From NCBI GenBank assembly GCA_029962745.1, contig CM057152.1:20891310-20955309 (forward strand): a stretch of DNA of 64,000 nt. The letters are read 5' to 3'. Every line of letters begins with the position of its first letter. Within the stretch, counting starts at the first letter, position 1. The notes beneath the pieces were generated by a model, which had not been told where the DNA came from, made no database searches, and worked only from the letters and a program-made list of their open reading frames with translations. A program made the position numbers and the translations under genes. This document shows positions 10,624-21,100 of this stretch, piece by piece. The stretch is from Echinometra lucunter. Its lineage: Eukaryota; Echinodermata; Echinoidea; Camarodonta; Echinometridae.

Positions 10624-12046
10624 TGTAAATTGATGTCTTATAAATTCCCACGTTTCACAATGCATGCGCCACCAATGTCCGTACCATGAGATGGCCATTT
10701 TCCCACTTGCGAATCAACAACTATTTCCAAGATAACAGACGCTGCAAGTGGGAGTTGACCAATTGAAGAATTGACTGAGGGGTGCCAAGTGCAAGAAAGA
10801 AGAAGGATGATTTAGTAGAACTAGCAGTGAGAGCCCAGGGAAAATACGAAGTGTTAGAAGGCTGCAATCACTTAGAATAGAAGCGGAAGATGCGACTAGT
10901 GCAAGGTGTTGATGGACTGTTGTCGGCCCATTTCACAGAATTAACACGCTAGAGTGACTGTTGCAACTGAACTGAATGAGGGCGCAAGGATTGTAAAATG
11001 TGAAAATTGAGTGACTGATAGGGTGAAATATTGATCGGTTGGATAACCCATAATGGTGCAGAGTCTCCTTTTATCAACACTTTTTCATTTATCTTTTGAT
11101 CCAGAATGCTTGGAGTTGCCTATCATGCATGAGCAGAAAGGGAAAAATTCACTTTAAATGGTTTCAGTCAATTTTCAGTGTGTATGTAGTATGTTGTGCG
11201 ATTCTTGATTGGGAGTGATTTGACTTTTATTAACCATTAAGCTCTGTAAATTGGCACTGCATTAAAATGATATAATCACTATTTACACACACAAATTTGT
11301 AGTTTTGTAATTATGCCAATCATTTTTTCTTTAAATCTGAATTGTTAATCCTACAGTAATTCAGCCCCAGCTATGCAAAATTGTTTTAAGAGTAATAAAT
11401 ACCACTTCAGTTTCACTTTCAATTTCAATTATGAAGTTTTGCAATTTCAGTCTTTGTTATTCATGTTATATACATTTTTTAAAAACATGTAGAAATGAAA
11501 AATAAAACTTTAATTGTTGCCAATTTGAGTAGGAAAAGCTGGTTAACCTAGACCTTACGAAAATGTGTACCGGTACTGCTACATTATAACTTAATGTTTG
11601 CCAAGTAAACTGATATCTTCATCAATTGGAAAATTGATCAACTGACTAACTATTGACTGACTGATTACCGGTACTGGATTGGAAGTATTTTAATCTCACA
11701 CTTAAATAAGAATAAAATGCAAAGATAAGCTTAATTTTAATGCATAATAATTTGCTAGAAATAAATGCATATTATAAAATAACTACATTTCAGTTAATAA
11801 CGTTATAATATACTTTAAAATTTCTTTTAGTTTTTTATACTTATATGTATGTCAAATAAATTGCTGCTGATATTAATTTATCACAGCTCTTACTTGACTG
11901 CAATTTATCTCACTAATACAGATTATAGTATATATTTATATTTCTTATTCACACGCGAATAACATTTTGATTTGTCAAAGGGTTTCATCATTCATTTCAC
12001 AAGATATTCAGTTTTCAAGATGTTGAAGACATACAAGCAACTTCAC
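10624..12046. other. Intergenic AT-rich spacer between EPRS and SLC51A
   Basis: Apart from the SAP-like relic at 10754-10866 I see no exon, RNA gene or clear repeat. The AT-rich stretch 11240-11960 is unremarkable. Confidence 0.5.
10754..10866 (+). pseudogene. Possible SAP-domain-like relic from a transposon
   Basis: One frame reads VDQLKN-stop-LRGAKCKK, and after a one-base shift KKDDLVELAVRAQGKYEVLE. Joined by eye these follow the pattern 'L..WL..RGA...GKKADLVERV' of SAP-like helix-extended-loop-helix motifs that are common in invertebrate transposon proteins. The stop TGA sits where Trp (TGG) is expected. The stretch is short and the evidence is pattern-level only. Confidence 0.35.
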
Positions 12047-12218
12047 CTGGGCCGAATCCAGCATTTTTCGAAGGGGGAGGGGTGGTCAGCTTTTTCAGGT
12101 ATCTGTTTTACCTGAAAAATTGCTGACAAGCAAAAAAAAAGGGGTCCTCAGCATTTTCAGGTGTCAATTTTACCCCCCCCCCCCCAAAAAAAAAAAAAAA
12201 AAAAAAAATTCTCTGATA

Positions 12219-12250
<32 letters not shown>

Positions 12251-12330
12251 GGTCCTGTTTCAAAAGGGAGGCCACGGCCAATTCGCCCGCAACACCACTC
12301 CCCCCCCCCCCCCCCCAGGATCTGCCCCTG
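12047..12330. mobile_element. hAT-like MITE with poly-A/poly-C interior
   Basis: The left end CTGGGCCGAATCCAGCA and the inverted right end CAGGGGCAGATCCTGG resemble the widespread hAT terminus CAGGGGCGGATCCAGG. The ends are abutted by the direct repeat CTTCAC (12041-12046 and 12331-12336), six of the eight bases expected for hAT. The interior is A- and C-homopolymer. Confidence 0.6.
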
Positions 12331-13279
12331 CTTCACTACTATACTGTCCTGATGGGAAACGGTAAATAATGTTCAGGGTGTCCTGAAAAAAAGGAATTCC
12401 AAGTTTATGGGTAAATTAGTCGCTCAGTACATACCAATTATTGATTGATGTACACATCCTAGAAAAGCTTGTTTTCTCTTCTTTCATTTGACAACAGAAA
12501 AAGCAGTTAAGTTAATGTGACGATTTCAAACATTGTACCAGTAAAGTGGCTGTGTCGGAAACTCATTTTGTCCAAAATAAGTGGATATGTGCTTCATTTG
12601 GTTAATTATGGTTTTTTGAAGATAGGAAGTGATTGGGGGGTTTTAATTATCAAAATGTACACATTATTCAAAAAAGCGCACATTCTCATCTTCCGGAAGA
12701 CACAAAAGCCTTGATAAAAGGATCACACATGACTGGGCACGTTGATAGTTCGTTCAGCTGTCTCATCCCATTTCCCCACATCATTCCAGTATTTAAGGGT
12801 CTCGTATGGATGAGGAAACTTTGAGCTTTTCAGTGATGTTTATTCTCAAAAATCAATATCCTACATCGTCTCCTATCTTGTGGAATTCATAGTGAACCAA
12901 ATTCAGCAGCCATCTACTTAATTTGGACAAATGGTTGTTTTGACACTCCCACTTTTAATAGACTGCCTGAATTTGGCAGTGCGTGATCTATTGATCATGT
13001 TTTTATTGTCGGTGATCTGTTGATCATGTTTTTATTGTCAGTATTGTTTAATGTCAAAATGAAGGAAGGTATAATGAGCTTTCCAGTGGTAAGTAAATTA
13101 ACCAAAAGTTAGGGAATTATTCCGCAATTTACCCTTAAAGTTTGGTTTCCAATTTTCCGGGGGGTATCCCATAAAACGGAACAGGAATCATTTTGATTCA
13201 TACGTCAAGATTTCTTCTATCAAATATCCCCATAACAATAGAGTCCTCGCTCTTCCATCTTCCTAATTTTCTTTTGCCG
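12331..13279. other. SLC51A 3' flank
   Basis: Unique AT-rich DNA. A 30-bp direct repeat occurs at about 12985-13043 (GTGATCTRTTGATCATG followed by TTTTTATTGTC, twice). Minus-strand AATAAA signals (plus-strand TTTATT) lie near 12838 and within the repeated TTTTTATTG motifs. They could serve SLC51A polyadenylation. Confidence 0.4.
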
Positions 13280-14736
13280 TCATAATTCCTTGACGACGCC
13301 GAACGATTTAGAACGGTCTTTGGGATGCAACAAGGGAGACTTTTCGCTTGGTATTCCATCACTGGGCATCATCCCGGAGAAAGTGCTGGGTCTCACCCGT
13401 TGCATGCGGGTCAGGTTCCCTTTGGTGGTGCGGAAAATAAGAAGGGTGGGTATAAACATGAGGGCGGACTCTGCAGTTAGAAGGAAACAGTGCCACTCTG
13501 TTGACCAAAAAAAAAAAAAAAAGAAGAAGAAGAAGAAGAAGAAGAAGAAAGAAACAAAGGATCTGTAAATACGCAATGATTCAAAAACCTTCAGACAAAT
13601 GTTTCATTACAATCCACAGCAGTTTAGAAATCGAACCTATCTTGATTTTGGTTTTTACAGACGTGTGTCAATCAAATATGATTATTTACGCCTGGGACAG
13701 ACCTTTTACATAACCATCCGAAAGACGTGACTCAGACTTGAACCTGTGTCTCAGCAGAATCAGTTTGAAGGCGAAAACAAAGAGCCCTCTGTGGACGTTA
13801 CCGTCTTTGGACCTTACCACTAGACCAACTCCTGCTCCGTCTCGTTGAGCCCAATTTAGGATGTCCCATTAACATTTGAAAATTTGATCAGACTTATGCG
13901 TAATCTCGATTCCAATATCAGATTGTATATTCTTCTAAAGGTACAGTTATTTCTAAATAATGATGCCTGTATTCAGCTAAAATATTTCTGAAATACTCGC
14001 ATTCAAGATACTGAATTAAGGGAGAGTCCATGAGAGTTTGAAAGGGGTTGAACATTTTAAAAACCGCAATATCTTGGCAACGTTATGGACAGAAATTTTC
14101 CTCCTTCTTCTCCTTCTTCTTCTTCTTTTTCTACTTCCTCCTCCAAATTTAGGCCAGTCATATTTTCCCTCAAAGCCCTCATGCGAATGTTCACAATTTC
14201 AGTCTTCTTATTGACTATTGTACTTACGGTATCCCCTGACGGGCGTGGCGAACGGCTTATAGCATTGAATGACGTCATATCTAGTGAGGATGACTAGGAG
14301 AACGGACTGGACGTTGCTGAGAATGAGGGCCGTCTGCACACAGAGGAACTTGACGGTGATTCGGTAGGGTTTCAGAAAGTTCCGACTGGCGTAGAAGAGA
14401 ACGATGAGAGCGGAGACGGCGAAGATGGCAGAGACCAGTGTGATACAGTTTAACGTGAGAGAGGTGACCAATGCGACGTGCTTGGTTGAGGAAACAAAAA
14501 ATCACAATTTATGTTAACAAGCAAGCGTCAGAAAGCTGTAAAAATGACTCCAGTAACTGATAAAGACTCTCCTTAAAGTAAAATGTTTACATGCATATGA
14601 TAATAAAATGATATAGACCAGCATGACTGGAGTTAGCAGAATTGCTCACAAAATTGAGAGACAATGGTTGTCCCCTATCCTGGAAAAGAAAAAAAAATTG
14701 TTCATTCATCTCTCTTTCTCTTTCAGTTACCCATTC

Positions 14737-14809
<73 letters not shown>

Positions 14810-15087
14810 GTCTCCCACCTCTTTCGTTCTCTCATTCTATCTCTCTCCCTTCTCTTTCTTTCCCCCCCCCATTCCCTTTCTCATTCCTTTCCCTTTTCTT
14901 TCGCTCTTTCCTCCTCCTTTCTCCCTCTCTCATTCGCTATATCACTCATACTCTTTTTTCCTCTCCGTCTTTTTTCCTCTCTCCTTTCTTTCCTTTTCTC
15001 AATCCTTCATTCTCTCTTATTCAGTCTCCCTCTTTCACTCTCTCTCTCTCTCTTGTCTCTCCCTCTCTCCCTTATCCCCACCCCTTC

Positions 15088-15128
<41 letters not shown>

Positions 15129-18100
15129 TTCCTATCCATCCAGGTAAGACTTTTTTTAATCAACAGGTCGCATCTTTCATTTTTTATTAAACATTCACTC
15201 CGCTCTCGTGACAAGCAACTTGAAAACTGATATCAATATAAGGCAACACTTAATGAATGTAAGGAGGCTAATGACACGGCCTCTCTCATTAATTATTTTT
15301 TAAAAGGTATTTTCAGCAAACCCGATGAAGATTAATAACTGAAAGTGAAACTTACTGGGTTTTCGTTGAGTGATCCATCAATGTTTAGAACCTCGGTGAT
15401 AAAAAGCATGACAGGTCTGATTATAGCTGTCTGTAAAACACACGCTTCCAATATGCGGTAGTTTCTCCTTCAGGTAGAAAGTAAAAGTATCATAATTATC
15501 ATAAATTTGATGAGTCGATGATTGTAAGTCTACATGAAAAGGTATACAGAAATAAATGATGTCGCAGTTGACACTTTCTCTTCTACATGCAGTTGGTATT
15601 AGTAAGCAAGTTTCTTAAAAGACGGAAATGACTGGCCAAGATCTTTTTTTTTTTTTTAATTCCTTTGAATTTTGATCACTGTCTCAGATTTCACACAAGC
15701 ACTTGCAAATGAAGAGCTTGCCACTTTGAAAATTGTCTTCATTCAGGAAAGGACGAAAGGATTACAATTTTTTTTTTTTAATTCCTTCGAATTTTGATCA
15801 CTGTCTCAGATTTCACACAAGCACTTGCAAATGAAGAGCTTGCCACTTTGAAAAATTGTCTTCATTCAGGAAAGGACGAAAGGATTTCATTTTCATTACT
15901 ACTTTGGGCACGATAGTTTTCTGTTTTTATGACGGTCAAATGGAATGTGCCCACAAGAAATAAGAATACCGGGGGCTCACTTTTACAACTTACGCTAGAG
16001 AGTGTGACTTTTTTTTTTTAAGAATTTGATCCGTGAAGCTCATGGTTCAGCATTAAGCACAAGGAAATTCTACGTGTACACTGAACTATATTAAACGACT
16101 TCGCCTTAAAATGACATGACCATCTATATCACTCTTATTTCTGCCGAGTCAAATTTGACTCGGAATGGAGTTAGCTGGGGGTCAACCCTTTTCCGAGTAA
16201 AAGTAACTCAGATTTCCAAATTAATTTGACTAAATTCGAGTCAAATTAACTCCATTCCGAGTCAGATCAATTCGGAAATCTGAAAAGAGTTGACTCCCAG
16301 CTGAGTCCATTTCGAGTCAAATTTGACTCCGCAGAAATAAGAGTGTAAAGAGACGAAGATAAATGCTATCGAACCTTGTCATCTCAACTTTAGGCAAGCA
16401 CTGGAATAGACACATTAGAGGTGGTCTGGCTATAGAGAACTTGGTGCCACTCATCTTGATTATCATGGCATCGAGACCACCGAAATAGTCGACGATCAGA
16501 GTGATGAACTCGTAGAGACAAACAGCGAAAAACCTGGGAAAGAAATGGCAATAAATTGATTTAGAACACAAGTAACAAAATGTTACATCTGCGATTCATG
16601 ACAATTTTATCTTTTTTACATGTATATTGATAAATTTGATGTGTACAAAATTTGTGTATAATACACACTCTAAAAAATATTGGGTAAAAAATGTGCCATG
16701 AGGTTGATTATTTAACTTTGGACATTTCTTTGGGCATTGCTTTTTATCCCATTTGATGGAAATTTTGCCCATTCTTAAGTAATTACAGCTTATTTTTACC
16801 CGAACTGGACATTATGCTTCCCGCACCTGGTAAAAATACCGCCCAAAGTTGGTTGGACATATTAATTGTAATTATCCTCGTGCTGGTAAAAAATTTACCC
16901 AATATTTTTGACATTGTAGACCAATATGAAATTGCCTTAAAGGAGAATGAAACTCAGGCATCAGTGTGCTTTTAGTGAATGGAGATGACCAAGAATGGTA
17001 AACAGTGAAAGTTTGGGCAAAATCGGACAATCTGTTCAAGGGTTATGAATTTTGAAAGTTTCAGTAAATCCTTATTATGGGATCCTTGAGTTGGCAACTT
17101 TGCCAGCATCTGTGATGTCATCATGGACAACTCTCCATTCATTTTGTGTATAAATTTTTTTAAAAAATTGATTTATATAAAATTTCAAGTCAGGAATCAA
17201 CATAATTCTTCCCAAAGTGCTTGCAGAATTGATGTAGCCATGTCATACTCAAACAATAAATCAAACAAATTTCTATTTTTCTTGAAAATGAAGAAAATGT
17301 GAAATTATGTGTACAAAATGAATGGAGAGTTGTCCACGATGACATCACAGATGCTGGCAAAGTTGCCAACTCAAGGATCCCCATAATAGGGATTTACTGA
17401 AACTTTCAAAATTCATAACTCTTGAACAGATTGTCCAATTTTGCTCAAACTTTCACTGTTTACTCTTCTTGTTCTTCTTCATTCACTGGAAGCACACTTA
17501 TGTCTGGGTTGCATTCTTCTTTAACTTCGTGAAGCAGATGGCAAGCAGCCAGTGGCGTAATGAGCCAAAATATTTGGGGGGGGCTCAATCTTTGCGTGGA
17601 GCGAAGCGACCAACCCTGAGGGAGTGTAGCGACCGAGCCGGGGTAACCCCCCCCCCCCCCCCCCTTCACGATACGGAGCTTTTTCATTTTTTCGACTTAA
17701 ATTCCAGCTTGAGTTCCGTTCAATTTTTATTTTCTCTCATTTCCAACAAAAGGATTTCATTTTAGTGGGGCGGTAGTGAGCACGCGAAGCGTGTGAATCA
17801 CTTAATGAGCGCGCGAAGCGCGCTCCCTAGGGGGGAGGGTGCAGGGAGGGGGGAGTTTCCCCCCCTCCCGCGCGAAGCGCGGAAGCTCCGACGTTTGATG
17901 ACTTGTACTGTTATGGATAAACGTGTCATGAATCTACCGACCGGAAAAGGATATTTTTTCATGAACTTGGAAACATGATTATGGAAACATGCAGCCCAAA
18001 TAATCTTCTTAAGTTTCAAACAAATGCCAGGGTTACACAAAATACTTAATTACTTATGATAATAATACAGACAAAGAAAGACACTATGAAATAAAAAGAA

Positions 18101-21100
18101 CGAGCATGGAGAGGGTGTGATTCGGTGGGGTACCTGGGTTTCACTCCCACAGTGGCGTAGCTAGGATTTCATTTTAGTGGGGCGGTTGTGAGAGCGCGAA
18201 GCGCGCTCCCTAGGGGGGAGGGTCCAGTAAGGGGGAGTTTTTTCCCCTCCCGCGCGAAGCGCGGAAGCTCCGACGTTTCTTTAAATTGTACCTTGTCTGC
18301 TCCCGCTCTTCTTACGTTCTCTTACCTTTTTTCTTTTCTCGCTTCTGCTTTTTTTTTCTTCTACTTTTTCTTTCTTTTTGCTGGTGTTTGGAGGGGTGAC
18401 CGTCCCCATCGTCCCCCCCCCCCTGGCTACGCAAGTGCACTCCCATGGTAAAGGAGTTTTTTTGCAGTATTGATGGTTTGCAACTCTGTAAAAGAACACT
18501 ATTTGGGACTGCAAACTTAAAGCCCGTGTCTAGTTTTGGTAAATCTAAGAATATTCATTATCAAAGTTTGAATCCATTGTCAGATAAACAGATAAAACCA
18601 AGTGTTATATCATAAAACACATTAGTATTGATATTATGCATGTTTTCTGCCTTGCTATGCATGCTATTTGGGAAATTGTGAATGCGTTACTTAACAGTAG
18701 AAAGGGAGTCTAGGGAGAAGTAATGAAATTCGTGTGATAACACTTATATAAAATTGAAAATAAACCATGGTTGAAATTTATTTGGGGGGGCTGGCGCCCC
18801 CCAAGCCCCCCCCTCCAGTACGCCAGTGCAAGCAGCACATGGGGAAGATGCTATTCATACATCGTAAGGTGAAAACCCAAGACCAAAATTTGCAGTCATT
18901 ATTTTGAAAGAAACTATGAGATGGAATTCTGTAATCTTCTAGCCTTCGACTAAAAATCATTTTAAAAAACAAAAACAAACAAACAAACATAAAGGCGTTT
19001 TCCCATTACATTTTTTTTTTTTACTAGTGATCATTCATGTTTCTCTAGATGTAGCCAGGCTATACACTTAGCCAGTCAATATGTCTTTCATCATTACACT
19101 TGAACTTTGATCCGGTAGGCCAGGAAATCAAACAGATTAAACTGCAAGTTTTCTCATGCTATCACGGGACTGTTGACATAAGAAATTATCAGTGTTTTTG
19201 TTTTAATGGGCTAGGGTACATGACATATTGACATTTGCCCTATGTATTGGATGTTTAAAAGTCAGTAGCTAATAACGTATATGTGTACTTTACATTTACG
19301 GAACCTTGATTAATCATATTTAACAATGCTGACACTTGAGAGGAATAATACGGGGCTAAATGTCATACCAACATACCGTATTTATTCTTCTAATTCAAAT
19401 TTATTTAGCAGTTATTCATGATTAAGGGACAATGCTGTAGAAGCATGTTCTGTTTTGATGTGATTTACTGAAATGTATTCTAACCAAAATGCATACAGTC
19501 TGATTAAGGACTGAATGCTAATATGACATATAAAGGCTTTGAAATAACTTCATGTGGCAAATAAACACATTTCAATGAATTTTATATCTATGCATTTAAT
19601 GTTGTTTTAATTCCTCGATGAAAATATGTACATTTATAACCTAAAAATCCGCACTCGTAAAACATTTGAAAATAATGTTTGAATTACTAACCACAAAGTA
19701 AAAGCATGGGAAAGATATAAAAGAGAATATGATCGAGTGATGGTTGAATATTAGAAATGACGGTGACTTGAAATAAAAATTAACATCAAACTGCTTACGC
19801 TGTTCCAGTGAGAGTACACAACCCTGCTGCTCTGGGAATGTAAAGACCAAGTAAAGATGTTGCACAGAATACCTGTGGATAGACAGTATAGTATAGTCTT
19901 TATTTTGTGGCATGTGGTATGTTTGGAAAGGTGACAACCCACTTCACCGAAGGCCCGCGAGACCGAAGGCCCGCGAGGCCGAGAATAGCTAATTGTAGGC
20001 CCTAATCTATGATATCACACCGCTCTGACCAATTCCTGTGCCAGAAGGAAGTTTAATAAGTATTAAAGGGCAGCGAGTGTCTTTCATTGAAGGTGTCGAA
20101 CATCCTGAAACGAGGGCTAAACATGCTAATTATTTCATATACCGATAGCGCATTACTTTGTGATGAAGGCAAGTACGATACGAGAAAAGTCGGCCTCGCG
20201 GGCCTTCGGTCAAGTGGGCAGACCCCGTTTGGAAAGAGTATACATGGATAACAAATATAACATCAATAAGAACATAATAAAGGAAATATACTGACGCACT
20301 CAATATAATTATCGGTGTGTCACTGGAATTAAATCCTCATTAGCAATTTGGTAACCTTGGTAACCAAGTATCATAATGCCAGTGCGTGATCTTTGGTGAT
20401 TTAATAATGATCGATCAAAGTGCCTGAATTGTGATCCAACTCTCATGTCCATTAACTGCCCCAGTAATGACAGTTTACATCCCAGGCCTGTTGTGAAATA
20501 TGAATAAAAACTTTCATACTGCCGACCAAAGTACGACCTTAGTTCTATGAGGAGAAAATGGCAGTTACACATTAAAATATTATCATCATCATCACCACTC
20601 GCCGTACTGGTTTTCCCTTTATCTCTGATTTTTGTTGAATGATTACTTATGCAACTGACAATCAATGATTCAGGACATATAGTTCATGAATTTCATTATT
20701 GTAATTACCGGTTGATGATGTATACGGTCACTTTAATGAAAAATGACTATGCTTTATATCTTTCATTAAACAGGACGGAAATCCTTCGGAACGACCTTTC
20801 TCTCTCTCTCTGTTTCACTTCACTCTTTTTTTTTTTTTAATTTGGAATGAAATAAAGCGTCGCCTCCATATTCCAAGAACGATTTCGGCCCATGCCAACA
20901 TCATGCTAATATAGCAAGCCATAATTAAAACAGGTATAGATCAAGCATAGTCTAAAATGCGGGATGACATCTTTCCATAGTATATTTTCCATGAACATGA
21001 CTCAACCATCACGTTAGCCCCTCTCCAAGCTTTTTCATGCAGCGGGGGTGTAGCTGAAGGTGTATAAAGAAAAAAAAATGGCTAATCCCACTTCCACCCC

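Noticed and set aside
14587..15230. Four overlapping 80-190-codon frames
   Set aside because: All are translations of (CT)n microsatellites without protein character.
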